Part shown: one piece after another, positions 1-8,933 of the stretch
Position numbering within the stretch: the stretch's first letter is position 1
Layout of the letters: each line of letters starts with the position of its first letter
From: a virus
IMG/VR virus record: IMGVR_UViG_3300018424_000008
Location: 35,414 to 99,413 of that record
Length of the DNA: 64,000 nucleotides
Reading direction: 5' to 3' (one strand)
Translations under genes and position numbers: made by a program
The notes under the pieces: generated by a model
Database searches by the model: none
What the model was told of the DNA's origin: nothing
Seen by the model: only the letters and a program-made list of their open reading frames with translations

Positions 1-233
1 GGTTCTATAATAAATTCTAGCTTGATAACACCAGTATAGTTAATATGAGTGTCACCACGGTACTTCATCTTAAAAGTTTCAGTTTTTTTATCATACTCAT
101 TATAATATGAGAATTGCAAACCGGTTGTGACTAAAATATCTTTAAAATATTCCCTAATCCTGTTAATCATGTCCTGATGATTGACACTAGTTATATTCTC
201 TGTTATAACATTTCTGATAAATTCTCTAATCAT
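1..233 (-). CDS. Leader-bearing protein, C-terminus cut by window edge
   Basis: No recognised family. The frame opens with ATG at 233, after a GGAG ribosome-binding site, and stays open for 77 codons to the window edge. The first 12 residues are a type B leader (M-I-R-E-F-I-R-N-V-I-T-E), with the putative protease cut after I10-T11-E12. The remainder is polar and aromatic with no visible motif. It follows the 285-residue gene by 31 bases and is probably co-transcribed with it. Confidence 0.8.
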   Translation of the reverse strand, partial: MIREFIRNVITENITSVNHQDMINRIREYFKDILVTTGLQFSYYNEYDKKTETFKMKYRGDTHINYTGVIKLEFIIE

Positions 234-264
234 ACAATAACTCCGATAAAATATAATTATCTAG

Positions 265-1122
265 TTATTTATAAAATCCCCAGTGCATCGTTAAATCATA
301 TATATTCATGTCAAATTTAAGTAACACAATGTGTTCCTCATTACCATGTATATCAGTATTAGATCTCCCAATTATTTTATATTGTTCGAAACCTAAATTA
401 GCTAACAAATCCCTGTGCTTTCTGTAAAAATCTTTATCATTAGGAGCTGAAACACCGAAAATAAGTGAATACTTGTGACCACGATTAGGAACAAATACGT
501 CTAACTCTGACAATTCAGATATATTGTATAATATGGTTGCTGTTTCATCTACTATTTGATATCCCCAATCTTTAACTCCAAATCTTTCACTACAGTTTAA
601 AAGTATAGATAAAAATCCTCTTTTTTCTTCGCCGCCACGAAAAAAACCATCTTTGTCAATCAAACTAATTCTAACAGCAGAAATTACCTCATAATTTGAA
701 TCATCATCCTCTTTCCCAACAATATACAAATTATTATGCAACCAAACATATCTATCACGATTACCGGGTATCTTTAACCCATATGACAATGCATTACATA
801 TATCTTCATTATCAATATTTCTAACAAACATCTGATGCTTTGCATGTGTCTCATATTCTATATTGTTTACTGCCCGGCCACCACGCTTAGGGCCTTTCAT
901 TACATTAAGTATCATATTTGTGTCATTACTAGCAACCTTTACCAATACATTGTTCAAGTAATAACCAAGCTTTCCATTTTCCTTCCTGTCCGCAACACGA
1001 TACAATTTAAACTTCTTACCCCAGCTTAAAACATCCAACACATTCTGCTGTACAGCTTCACTCTCTAAACTAGGACCATTATAATTATCTAAATTGTATC
1101 CAGCATCCGTTAACTTACACAT
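265..1122 (-). CDS. Hypothetical protein, 285 aa
   Basis: I do not recognise this protein. It has no leader, unlike its neighbours. The start is supported by a strong AAGGAGG ribosome-binding site and by a promoter-like pair upstream (1153-1181). The sequence is a soluble alpha/beta mix. Its last third (about residues 225-255) reads F-Y-R-K-H, then L-L-A-N-L-G-F-E-Q-Y, which resembles the C-terminal part of GNAT acetyltransferases, but no acetyl-CoA loop is visible, so I do not assign it. Confidence 0.85.
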   Translation of the reverse strand: MCKLTDAGYNLDNYNGPSLESEAVQQNVLDVLSWGKKFKLYRVADRKENGKLGYYLNNVLVKVASNDTNMILNVMKGPKRGGRAVNNIEYETHAKHQMFVRNIDNEDICNALSYGLKIPGNRDRYVWLHNNLYIVGKEDDDSNYEVISAVRISLIDKDGFFRGGEEKRGFLSILLNCSERFGVKDWGYQIVDETATILYNISELSELDVFVPNRGHKYSLIFGVSAPNDKDFYRKHRDLLANLGFEQYKIIGRSNTDIHGNEEHIVLLKFDMNIYDLTMHWGFYK

Positions 1123-1152
1123 AAAAAACCTCCTTAAATATAGTGTATTAAT

Positions 1153-1181
1153 ACTATACCCAAAGAGGTCACATTTTATAA
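1153..1181 (-). promoter_or_regulatory. Sigma70-like promoter for the 285-aa gene
   Basis: On the minus strand, TTATAA (1176-1181) is separated by exactly 17 bases from TATAGT (1153-1158), about 30 bases upstream of the ATG at 1122. The -10 box overlaps the palindrome GTATTAATAC, which could be an operator. The -35 box is the TTATAA variant also found at 37264-37292. Confidence 0.5.
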
Positions 1182-1192
1182 AAATATTCTAA

Positions 1193-2137
1193 TTAGCTTT
1201 TTCCATATTTTTCAACGCGGTTAAAAATGTCAAAATTCAACCGAAAGTCATGAGCATATCGATCGCCACCCTTGCCGTCTTCGCCTAGCAGAGGTCTAAT
1301 CTTATTTTTCTTTTGATCACCATGCTCGTAGTAATTCAAAAAATTCAATATGCCTTCTACACATTCTTTTATTGCTTCATCGCTAAAGTTTAAAATTGGT
1401 CCATCATCCCTTTTGTTTTCAGGCACGAAATATATAGGGTTTGAACCTCTATCTTCTGTTTCAGGACGGCTAGTGCCGAAGAATAACTTTTGTACTTCTC
1501 CGGTCTTGTCGGATAAATATTTTTTTCCATATTTTTTACCAACAGCATCAACACCGGCCGGTATACCAACATGTTGACGTGCTTTGGAGGGTTTATCGAA
1601 GCCTAAAGCTATATCACGCGGAGAAAATGTAGCACTAATTTCTTGATCCTTATGTGCAGCATTTTTTTCCTTTTCTTTGTGGATAACATAATCATGTTTA
1701 GGTATTGACCCACCAAGCTTGTCTTCCAATAAAACTAATTTTCGTTTGGTCAATTTAATTACTGGTACTTTGCCGCTAACTTCCAGGAGTGCTGAAATAC
1801 TAACATTTGCATATTTTTTCTGTGTTTCAGTACTATATTCACCGACTGAAGTTTTGGCTAATATTGGTAAATCTCTTATGTCAATGTTTAATTCGAGCCT
1901 TGGGTGTGCTGCATTTCGATCTGCTTGTAAATCATAATACCTCAGATCAACCTTCACTGGCGTTTGCATAGTAAGAAAATTATAAATGTTAGATGCACCT
2001 CGCCCTAATGAACCCATAAACTCACCAGTGTGTATTTTCACCCGGTCCATAAATGTCTCTTGCAACAAGTCTCTTACACGCTTCCTAGCATATTCCTCAG
2101 CAATAATCTTTTTCAAAGTTGTCTTTTTAATTTTCAT
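1193..2137 (-). CDS. Type A leader protein, paralogue 1 of a tandem pair
   Basis: Function unknown. Residues 1-27 are a type A leader, with the putative cut at L25-Q26-E27. The body is a diverged paralogue of the next upstream gene (2159-2842). Both share a Y-N-[WF]-L segment after the leader, a beta-strand-rich middle, and a C-terminal helix ending in R-[RP]-L-L-G-[DE]-D. This copy is about 90 residues longer, mainly through a lysine-rich insertion around residues 150-220. No catalytic motif is visible. Probable capsid cargo by leader inference. Confidence 0.9.
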   Translation of the reverse strand: MKIKKTTLKKIIAEEYARKRVRDLLQETFMDRVKIHTGEFMGSLGRGASNIYNFLTMQTPVKVDLRYYDLQADRNAAHPRLELNIDIRDLPILAKTSVGEYSTETQKKYANVSISALLEVSGKVPVIKLTKRKLVLLEDKLGGSIPKHDYVIHKEKEKNAAHKDQEISATFSPRDIALGFDKPSKARQHVGIPAGVDAVGKKYGKKYLSDKTGEVQKLFFGTSRPETEDRGSNPIYFVPENKRDDGPILNFSDEAIKECVEGILNFLNYYEHGDQKKNKIRPLLGEDGKGGDRYAHDFRLNFDIFNRVEKYGKS

Positions 2138-2158
2138 AATACTACCCCATATTTTAAT

Positions 2159-2842
2159 TTATGATAAATCGCCAGTTATATTCCAAGACCAAGTAGGGGT
2201 GTCATCACCTAGTAGTCTTCGGTTCTTACCACCATAAAAATAATATAATTTTTTTAATATTTGATCAGTTATTGATTTTACTGATTCTTTGGTTACAGGC
2301 CTGTCCCCATAAACACGTTTGTTCCTGCCATCTTCATTTGGCACCATTTCACTGTAGAAAAAAGCTGGGCTTTGAAATTGGATGTCCTCACTTTTTTTGA
2401 GACCTTTTGTACCAAACGGACCTCCAAATCCATATTCACCCGTTCTTCTTGCAAAGTTCACCTGTGCATCAGGTCCCTTGAGACCCATTACAATAGGAAC
2501 ATCTCCGACATGTGTTACACGTGTGTCTCCATTTTTTAGCTGTTTTAAATTTAACTCTGCTCTGTACAAGAAGTGAGGAAAACTTGAGCTGTGACGTGCA
2601 GAAATTCCGGAATTTTTTATTGTAAACTCAATTTTAAGATTATAATCTTTTCCACGTGTATTTTCTTTAACTTCTACTTTTATTGCATCACGCATTCTTA
2701 ACCAGTTATAAGCACCTTTCGCCATATTCAACACCGGTGATTGATCAAAATCAAACATTCCCTCTTGCAACATGTCTCTTACACGCTTTCTCGCATATTC
2801 CTCAGCAATAATCTTTTTTAAAGCTGTCTTTTTAATTTTCAT
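2159..2842 (-). CDS. Type A leader protein, paralogue 2 of a tandem pair
   Basis: Function unknown. The type A leader covers residues 1-27, with the cut predicted at L25-Q26-E27 before G28. Apart from two positions, its first 25 residues match those of the following gene (1193-2137), and the bodies align along their length, so the two arose by tandem duplication and then diverged. The body is predicted to be largely beta sheet with a C-terminal helix. The gap to the next gene is 21 bases. Confidence 0.9.
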   Translation of the reverse strand: MKIKKTALKKIIAEEYARKRVRDMLQEGMFDFDQSPVLNMAKGAYNWLRMRDAIKVEVKENTRGKDYNLKIEFTIKNSGISARHSSSFPHFLYRAELNLKQLKNGDTRVTHVGDVPIVMGLKGPDAQVNFARRTGEYGFGGPFGTKGLKKSEDIQFQSPAFFYSEMVPNEDGRNKRVYGDRPVTKESVKSITDQILKKLYYFYGGKNRRLLGDDTPTWSWNITGDLS

Positions 2843-2855
2843 GATATTACCCCCC

Positions 2856-3752
2856 CTATTGATATTTTTTATTTTTATTTTTGCTTAAGTCATAATAATC
2901 TTCAGCTTTTTTCTGCACTGCTTCCCTATCCGGATTGCCCTTTTCCCCATACATGAAATGACCAAAAGTTTCCAAATCTGACATGTCTGGAGCAGTACCA
3001 GTTCTTAAATCTATTTTACTACCAGGATTTAATTTGGATATATCTTTATTCACCAACTGTTGATGAAAATCTCGTCTTACATTCTCCGCATCACCAAAAG
3101 TTTGCGGCATGTTAAATATATTCTCATCAGCTTCACGCCAACCCTTAGAATAATTACGACGACTTTCAAAATCCCAACTGTCACCTTCAAAATCAAACAT
3201 GTACTTGAAATAACCATTATCGCCAGATACCTTCCGGAAATTATGTACAGGTCCCTTCAATGCTTTAGTCCCTAACCATGATGGTATATATTTATCCCAT
3301 ATCTGCATTGGGCTTTGTCTGTCTACCCTGCTTCCCCACCATCTGCCATCTAGATTTAAACCCAAAGTTTCATAATCATCACCAGACAACCTAGTTTTTC
3401 TAGGGTCACCATAATACCACAACAACAAATCTTCCAAACTATCAGGCACTTCTGACGTCAGAAAACTTTGCGTAGAAGACAAGTCAGACAATAACTCAAC
3501 AGCCTTATCATAATCTCGTTTAGGCATTCTAGGATAGTATCTTGTAAGATTTTTGAGGTGCTCCAACGCCTGATCATACCTTAATTCCTTGTCAGATATC
3601 ATACGCTTTATTTCCGCCACAATATCTTCAACAGGTACCTTCTCAGCAGCCATGCCCTGAAGTTTGTAGTATTCCTTCGTAGATTCATTAAGTCTAGACT
3701 TTCGACTCAGCTCCTCACGAATAATACGCTTTAACGCACCCTTTTTTATCAT
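2856..3752 (-). CDS. Type A leader protein, 298 aa
   Basis: Unrecognised. The leader is a shorter type A variant, with I-I-R-E-E-L and the predicted cut at L21-N22-E23 before S24. Residues 30-110 look helical. The middle is rich in aromatic and glycine residues (W-W-G-S-R at about 138) and the C-terminus is charged. No paralogue was seen in the window. It lies 39 bases downstream of the next leader gene in the same operon. Confidence 0.9.
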   Translation of the reverse strand: MIKKGALKRIIREELSRKSRLNESTKEYYKLQGMAAEKVPVEDIVAEIKRMISDKELRYDQALEHLKNLTRYYPRMPKRDYDKAVELLSDLSSTQSFLTSEVPDSLEDLLLWYYGDPRKTRLSGDDYETLGLNLDGRWWGSRVDRQSPMQIWDKYIPSWLGTKALKGPVHNFRKVSGDNGYFKYMFDFEGDSWDFESRRNYSKGWREADENIFNMPQTFGDAENVRRDFHQQLVNKDISKLNPGSKIDLRTGTAPDMSDLETFGHFMYGEKGNPDREAVQKKAEDYYDLSKNKNKKYQ

Positions 3753-3791
3753 TTAATTACCTTTTATTTAATTTTAGTATTAAATGTAATA

Positions 3792-4409
3792 TTATTTAAG
3801 CATGAGCCTAATTTTTCTTCTTATATTTTCTTCTAAATTATCTTCACTTGGATCATAAAGATTATCTTCTTTTTCGTCATAAAAGGTGTTAGGCAAGCTA
3901 GCTCTATGTTTTGCATAAGCTTCTGTATCACCGCCAGGGCCACTAACACTCAATTGACCACTTCTGTGTAATTTCATTAAATCAGATGAGCTTACATCAA
4001 TACCAAGTTCCCTAGACAAATGACCAGCCCAGACATTACAGAAATTTTCCACAACATCACCGCCTCTTCTTCTTACCGAACCCATATCCAATGATATTCT
4101 AGAACGATTGCCATATTTTTCTCGTTTCTCTCTGCTTGTTTTACCTCTTAAACTTGTTTCATGTTTCATATTTTCCGCTGCTATGTTATGCGCCTGATGT
4201 CCAATAGATCTTTCTTGAGATCCCATATGCGAGCCATCTTTAAATACGGCAAAAAATGTTGATGATAGCTCTCCATCAGGGCCTTTAGCTATATCTACAT
4301 TTAACTGTTGTAGTTTTTTACCCGCACTCTCATTGAGCATACGTCTGAATTTTAGTCTTGTGTATTCTTCACGTATAATTTGTCTTAGTTGTTTTTTTGA
4401 TATTTTCAT
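3792..4409 (-). CDS. Type A leader protein, 205 aa
   Basis: Unrecognised. It has a canonical type A leader with the cut predicted at L25-N26-E27 before S28. The body is basic and polar, with a G-G-D repeat feel (R-R-R-G-G-D near 115, G-P-G-G-D near 158). The last 15 residues (N-L-E-E-N-I-R-R-K-I-R-L-M-L-K) again look like a basic amphipathic helix, so both ends carry leader-like segments. It follows the 79-residue gene by 11 bases. Confidence 0.9.
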   Translation of the reverse strand: MKISKKQLRQIIREEYTRLKFRRMLNESAGKKLQQLNVDIAKGPDGELSSTFFAVFKDGSHMGSQERSIGHQAHNIAAENMKHETSLRGKTSREKREKYGNRSRISLDMGSVRRRGGDVVENFCNVWAGHLSRELGIDVSSSDLMKLHRSGQLSVSGPGGDTEAYAKHRASLPNTFYDEKEDNLYDPSEDNLEENIRRKIRLMLK

Positions 4410-4420
4410 GGTTGTCCCCC

Positions 4421-4660
4421 TTAATATGAGCTAATAGCTTCTTCAATTGTTTCTATATTTGCATGTGGAAATTTTGATTGTATATATTCTATTAAACTTT
4501 CTTTGGTCATGACATCTAATAAATGATCTATTTCATCCATAGCTAATCTAATTGAATCTACTAAATCTTCATTAATCTCTTCATTAAGTATCCTGCGATT
4601 TTGCAAACGCACATACTCTTTTCTGATAATTTGCTTTAATTGCTTTTTTGATATCTTCAT
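4421..4660 (-). CDS. Small type A leader protein, 79 aa
   Basis: Unrecognised. The leader fills the first 27 residues (cut at L25-N26-E27), leaving only about 52 residues of mature protein. The mature part is acidic and helical, with repeated I/L spacing, so after trimming it would be a small acidic helical peptide. The upstream region (4661-4759) has a TGGTATAGAT extended -10-like sequence but no good -35. Confidence 0.88.
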   Translation of the reverse strand: MKISKKQLKQIIRKEYVRLQNRRILNEEINEDLVDSIRLAMDEIDHLLDVMTKESLIEYIQSKFPHANIETIEEAISSY

Positions 4661-4759
4661 TTGCTTCCTTAAAATCTATACCAATAAATATAAACAACAA
4701 AATAAAAAACACGAAAAACTTTTGGCGCGCGATACACCCATAGATCACCACGTACAACA

Positions 4760-4782
4760 ATGTCTAGGCTCCCCCTAGACAT
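4760..4782 (-). terminator. Hairpin directly after the 131-aa gene
   Basis: A 9-base-pair perfect stem (ATGTCTAGG / CCTAGACAT, 4760-4768 with 4774-4782) and a 5-base loop begin one base after the stop codon at 4784. The following minus-strand bases are only partly T-rich (TTGTTGTA). It may be a weak terminator or a 3-prime-end stabiliser between two operon segments. Confidence 0.5.
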
Positions 4783-4783
4783 C

Positions 4784-5179
4784 TTATGCAACAGATCTCC
4801 GCGGCAAATTATCAATCACAACCTGCTTCAATTCCTGCCTAAACTGCGGATCATTTTTATTTTCCAACAACCAAGCTGTTACCTTTGCAGCTGCACCAGG
4901 CAAACCAAAAAACCCAGGCATCGTTGGTGGTATTACAGTTTTCACACCAGAATTATACAATGTCTGATACTGTTGCCAGTTTATAACACGGCACCTTTTA
5001 TAAACATACTCACGAGCCTCAGTAGCATATTTTCCTTTTACTAAACCAAATACCGCGCCTTTTAAATTACCAGTCTGCGCCTTGTCAGCCAAACCATTAA
5101 GGTAATCTTCTAACCCCGGGTCAATAGACTCACGAAGAATCATTTCATATATTAATTTTCTTATGTACCTTCTTAACAT
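4784..5179 (-). CDS. Type B leader protein, 131 aa
   Basis: Unrecognised. It begins with a type B leader carrying two adjacent candidate cuts, I10-Y11-E12 and L15-R16-E17 before S18. The body has a hydrophobic glycine/proline stretch near residues 85-110 (V-I-P-P-T-M-P-G-F-F-G-L-P-G) that could contact a membrane or pack in a core, but it is too short to call a transmembrane segment. It is one of the few type B genes inside the type A operon. Confidence 0.88.
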   Translation of the reverse strand: MLRRYIRKLIYEMILRESIDPGLEDYLNGLADKAQTGNLKGAVFGLVKGKYATEAREYVYKRCRVINWQQYQTLYNSGVKTVIPPTMPGFFGLPGAAAKVTAWLLENKNDPQFRQELKQVVIDNLPRRSVA

Positions 5180-5185
5180 GTAATA

Positions 5186-5707
5186 TTACTCCGGGAGAAA
5201 TAATTCTAATAATTTAATTACTTGGTCTTCTCGACCATATCTAGCTATTAAATCGGGCCAAGTTTCAGATTCATCTGTACTCCCGGGAGGCCGGCCCATT
5301 TGAGTTAAATAATTGATATCGACATGTTCTTCTAGAATATTGTTCCTAATCCAGTCGCAGTAACCAGCACATCTTCTCAACATTTCTATTAATGCATCAA
5401 TTTGTTTGTGTCTGATATTATCATCAATGTCCCACCAATTATATGCCTCTATTTCTAGAAATTTAGCATTTCTAATTACAACCCAGTTTTGTGGTCTTTC
5501 GTAACTATATTCATCACCATATAATTCATGCAAATATGAATCATGATCGATTACATGACTTTTATCCGGATTAGCCATTCGATATTCTTCTATATCATGC
5601 AAATTGCCTTGATCATCGATGAAACCAAATGATATATAATTACAGGCTGTGTTAGAAGTTTCTAACAGTATGTTTCTAATATATTTTCTTAGTGCGAAGC
5701 CTAGCAT
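5186..5707 (-). CDS. Type B leader protein, 173 aa
   Basis: Unrecognised. The type B leader L-R-K-Y-I-R-N-I-L-L-E starts at residue 6, with the cut predicted at L14-L15-E16. The ATG at 5707 lies inside the 3-prime end of the upstream gene (32-base overlap), so translation is probably coupled. The body is acidic and rich in W and Y, without a known motif. Confidence 0.85.
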   Translation of the reverse strand: MLGFALRKYIRNILLETSNTACNYISFGFIDDQGNLHDIEEYRMANPDKSHVIDHDSYLHELYGDEYSYERPQNWVVIRNAKFLEIEAYNWWDIDDNIRHKQIDALIEMLRRCAGYCDWIRNNILEEHVDINYLTQMGRPPGSTDESETWPDLIARYGREDQVIKLLELFLPE

Positions 5708-6677
5708 TGTTTAATCTCATTTTTCTTCTATATTCTTCTCGTATTATTTTCTTAAGAGCAGACTTAGGTATTTTGTAAGATTCAAGCTTGTGAATACCTT
5801 TCTTCCCCTGTGATAAAGCAGGCGAAATAGTATCAGTAACAAACTTAGCCGTACCAAATAATTCTATGGCTTGTTTAACCCATGCAATCGGACCAGCAAA
5901 CTGTTCAATCGCTTTACCTGCTAATTTTTCCACAAGCTCCTGAATTTTGTTCTTGAACTCTTCGACAAAACCAAATTTTTCTTTAATAACATCAAACACT
6001 TTTTCCTTGACAGCATCTAAAACATCTTCCTTTGCATCTTCTATTTTACCAGTAAGATAGTCTAATACTTCCCCTTTAAAATGTTTAACTGGTTCTTTTA
6101 ATATTTCAATAGCATTACCTAGCTTGTCACTGATTTCAAAATTATCATCTAAATATTTTACACCTAGTATATACGCTAAGTTTGACAACAAGCCTTTCCA
6201 ACCAGAGATTTTTGCTACACTAACTCTGAAACTATCTATAGTCTTAGCAATCTTATACAAGCCTTTTGCAAATGTTGGCATGTTGTATTTTTTTAAATAA
6301 TCGCCTATTTTATTAATTTTGTTAGCAATATTTTTACCTGCAGCCCTCCCGGAGTATTGCACGAAAACATTAATCTGCTTAAGCATTTTTCCATTTTGCA
6401 CAGCTGCTGTAAGAGCAGCAACAATACCCTTGACGTCTGAACCAAATTCGTTTATTGCTTCGATTGGCTCCATGGCCTTTTTTTTAATTTTATTAAAACC
6501 CTTACCTAGAAATTTTTTAGCAGGATCCCACCAACTTTCAAAAAGCAAATGTTCTCTAAGAATTGCCTCTTGTAGCTGGATATTATAACGACCCTCAACT
6601 AGTAATCCGCGTTCGAAACCTAGTACCTCTACGATATAATTTTCACTTAACTCATGCGGTGTTATTAAACTTGACAT
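5676..6677 (-). CDS. Helical protein with stacked N-terminal cut sites and a C-terminal type A leader
   Basis: No family is recognised. Residues 1-48 contain six [LI]-x-E tripeptides in a row (ending at E12, E17, E28, E37, E42 and E47), like a propeptide cut several times. The body (about 50-300) is almost wholly amphipathic helix rich in K, A, I and G, with moderately hydrophobic stretches near 170 and 260; a membrane-active protein is possible but unproven. The last 30 residues carry the type A motif A-L-K-K-I-I-R-E-E-Y-R-R, normally found only at N-termini. Its 3-prime end overlaps the next gene by 32 bases. Confidence 0.88.
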   Translation of the reverse strand: MSSLITPHELSENYIVEVLGFERGLLVEGRYNIQLQEAILREHLLFESWWDPAKKFLGKGFNKIKKKAMEPIEAINEFGSDVKGIVAALTAAVQNGKMLKQINVFVQYSGRAAGKNIANKINKIGDYLKKYNMPTFAKGLYKIAKTIDSFRVSVAKISGWKGLLSNLAYILGVKYLDDNFEISDKLGNAIEILKEPVKHFKGEVLDYLTGKIEDAKEDVLDAVKEKVFDVIKEKFGFVEEFKNKIQELVEKLAGKAIEQFAGPIAWVKQAIELFGTAKFVTDTISPALSQGKKGIHKLESYKIPKSALKKIIREEYRRKMRLNNARLRTKKIY

Positions 6678-6688
6678 TGATTTACTCC

Positions 6689-7009
6689 TTATTGTATATT
6701 CATTTGACTTTCAAAATGTAGTTGAACAGCTGCTAATACTCCCGCTTCAGCATCTTCACAGCCCATCTCAATACAGCACTCTCTTACACATTTATGCATA
6801 GTGATACTAAAACGTCGACCCTGCATTAATTCAAGTTCGACTTTCGTACGATGTAGATTTAGTTTTTCTATACATTTCTTGATGCATTCTTCAACAATAT
6901 CAGCTGACGACTCGTTCAGAGTGCTGAATGCGTACGCGTTCCACAATCTTCTGTGTCTTGCATACTCTTCCTTAATAATACGTTTTAGTGTCTTTCTAGA
7001 TATTTTCAT
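6689..7009 (-). CDS. Small type A leader protein with four cysteines, 106 aa
   Basis: Unrecognised. The type A leader is followed by a longer spacer, with the predicted cut at L31-N32-E33 before S34. The mature part (about 73 residues) is helical and has C-x3-C and C-x3-C-C patterns (near residues 42-46 and 74-79), which could bind a metal or form disulfides in an extracellular capsid. It lies 11 bases upstream of the helical protein gene. Confidence 0.88.
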   Translation of the reverse strand: MKISRKTLKRIIKEEYARHRRLWNAYAFSTLNESSADIVEECIKKCIEKLNLHRTKVELELMQGRRFSITMHKCVRECCIEMGCEDAEAGVLAAVQLHFESQMNIQ

Positions 7010-7025
7010 ATTTATCTCCTAACTA

Positions 7026-7661
7026 TTATATATCTTCCATATATGCCCACTCGAACATGCTATATTCGTCTGCGTCTTTTAACCAAGCATCACAAAACTG
7101 TTTATAAGTTTCATAATCCAACCCAAAGACACCTTTATCATTATTAATTTCAGCCTGATTTACCATCCATTGAAAAGATCGAGTATCATCACCACACCCC
7201 TCAATTGTAGGTAAATTATAACCCATCATAAAACTGTCCTCCCAGAGTTGAATTAATTTGCTTCGCTTTTGCATAAAATATGACGCAACTGTGTCTTCAA
7301 ATCTTGAAAGTATACTTTTAACATCTTTAAAAGATGGACAGTCGCCTTTTTCAGGGTGAGTTATACGTGTGCGTTTATCATATTCGCCCATAGGGTCCTT
7401 ATGTATTTCGTCATCATCCGAAAATTCATGATATGGTCCATATTGTGGTTTATAACCTGCACCTTTAGCTAGATGATCTGCATATTTTCTATCACTGGTT
7501 TTTAAGTCCCTTAATTTCCCAACATGGTCTGGCTTAAGTTGATCAGCTGGGTCTTCGTCTGGCACAGCCATAGTACCTGCAGGTCCGGATATAAAAGACT
7601 CGTTTATTCTTCTATATTCTTCTCGTATTATTTGTCTTAACCTTTTCTTAGATATTCTCAT
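7026..7661 (-). CDS. Type A leader protein, 211 aa
   Basis: Unrecognised. It has a compact type A leader with the cut predicted at I19-N20-E21 before S22. The mature protein is acidic, rich in D, Y and H, with several K-x-D-H and D-D-D-E stretches but no known catalytic pattern. Only one base separates it from the following-strand neighbour at 7663, so it is tightly coupled in the operon. Confidence 0.88.
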   Translation of the reverse strand: MRISKKRLRQIIREEYRRINESFISGPAGTMAVPDEDPADQLKPDHVGKLRDLKTSDRKYADHLAKGAGYKPQYGPYHEFSDDDEIHKDPMGEYDKRTRITHPEKGDCPSFKDVKSILSRFEDTVASYFMQKRSKLIQLWEDSFMMGYNLPTIEGCGDDTRSFQWMVNQAEINNDKGVFGLDYETYKQFCDAWLKDADEYSMFEWAYMEDI

Positions 7662-7662
7662 G

Positions 7663-8466
7663 CTATTTCCTTGAAGGCAATGTGCCGTAATGATAATACT
7701 TCATAGTATCTTTATATTGCTTTCGTAAACTTTTAATAGCTTCTCGAATCATTTTTAATGCTTGTCGACCATCCGAAAAAGAAGCAAGATCCTGACGATC
7801 TTTTTCATACTTAGCATCACTCAAATACTTTTCCAAATTGTTAGCTGCCCTAATGATATCCTTTTCTAAAACAAAATTATTAATGTATTTATGAAGCCTG
7901 GTTCTGTCCGCCAAGTCTTGACCAAAAAACCCGATGTCGGATCCTTTAAAACCAAACTCATTCCCAGTATCACTTTCCATTCTTTCATTAATTGTTTTTA
8001 TCCATATATCTTCAGCTACACGGGACAAATTATAAACTTGATTATTTGTATAACCACGCAAATTCAACATAAAAGGAGGTATACGATCGTCAAAGTTTCT
8101 ATCAACTGTACCCGGACCATCAGGGTTAGGTACCTCTTCATCATGTATTCTTGATATCATTTCCATTTCTTCTGTATAGCCTTTACTTTTATCATAAAAC
8201 CCGTACGGCTCATTAATTAATGGTGCAACTAATGCATCCGTTTGCTTGCCATCATCAGCCCGCAAAGTGGCTAACTTATCACCATACTTTTCTTTCTGTT
8301 CATCAGACAAATACTCTTCCGGAGGCTTACGACGATTTGGAGCATTTTTTGTAAACCAATGTTGATACGTGTGCGGCAATGACCGTTGAACCAAATTAGG
8401 CTGAGTTATAACGTTTTCAATCGCTTCTCTAATAAAATATCGAAGTTGCCTTTTTGTAAGCCTCAT
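7663..8466 (-). CDS. Type A leader protein, SLPHTYQ family copy 1
   Basis: Function unknown. The leader variant is M-R-L-T-K-R-Q-L-R-Y-F-I-R-E-A, with the cut predicted at I12-R13-E14 before A15. It is a clear paralogue of the gene at 9053-9859. Shared blocks are S-L-P-H-T-Y-Q (about 29-35), Q-K-E-K-Y-G-D-K near 60, D-A-L-V-A-P-L-I-N-E-P near 80, S-K-G-Y-T-E-E near 95, and a C-terminal helix with R-K-Q-Y-K-D-T-M-K. The unrelated 148-residue gene lies between the two copies. Confidence 0.9.
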   Translation of the reverse strand: MRLTKRQLRYFIREAIENVITQPNLVQRSLPHTYQHWFTKNAPNRRKPPEEYLSDEQKEKYGDKLATLRADDGKQTDALVAPLINEPYGFYDKSKGYTEEMEMISRIHDEEVPNPDGPGTVDRNFDDRIPPFMLNLRGYTNNQVYNLSRVAEDIWIKTINERMESDTGNEFGFKGSDIGFFGQDLADRTRLHKYINNFVLEKDIIRAANNLEKYLSDAKYEKDRQDLASFSDGRQALKMIREAIKSLRKQYKDTMKYYHYGTLPSRK

Positions 8467-8486
8467 AGAAGCCTCCTTTGTTATGA

Positions 8487-8933
8487 TTAGGTGTTTTCTT
8501 CATCAGTACCGGGCATGACACCATACTTTTCGTATTCCCAACCATCTTCTTGCCAATCGACAACATCCGGTGATACAGATCTCAATTGATTTTTTCTCCT
8601 TCTGTCTGAAGGCAATTCTCCACCTTCAGGTACATCATGATATTCTTTCCAGATGGTCAGAGCACGAAACAAAATATTGTAACACTCTTGGTCCTTTCCT
8701 TCTCGAGCAGACTTAAGTCCGTTAGCAGGATTCTCACCTAAAAGAAACGCAAAAGCTAGTTGTTCCTCTGTCGCTTCAGGAAACAATTCTTTTAATTGCA
8801 AACACATCTCATGAACAGGGTGGTGGTTTTTCATGCCTAGGTGATACCCAACAGTGCCGGCAATGCCTTCTTTTATAACTTCCTGATATTCTTCTCGAAT
8901 AATTCTTTTGAGTTGTCTTTTTGTAATTTTCAT
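8487..8933 (-). CDS. Type A leader protein, 148 aa
   Basis: Unrecognised. The type A leader has two candidate cuts, I12-R13-E14 and I20-K21-E22 before G23. A good ribosome-binding site (AAGGGG, six bases before ATG) sets the start. The body is helical in its first half and charged in its second, ending D-E-E-N-T. The sequence just upstream is unusual: a truncated leader start and a pseudogene tail (see 8930-8959 and 8961-9047). Confidence 0.88.
   Translation of the reverse strand: MKITKRQLKRIIREEYQEVIKEGIAGTVGYHLGMKNHHPVHEMCLQLKELFPEATEEQLAFAFLLGENPANGLKSAREGKDQECYNILFRALTIWKEYHDVPEGGELPSDRRRKNQLRSVSPDVVDWQEDGWEYEKYGVMPGTDEENT

Noticed and set aside
265-1122. GNAT acetyltransferase call for the 285-aa protein
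   Set aside because: Only the C-terminal pattern is suggestive; the acetyl-CoA-binding loop is not visible.
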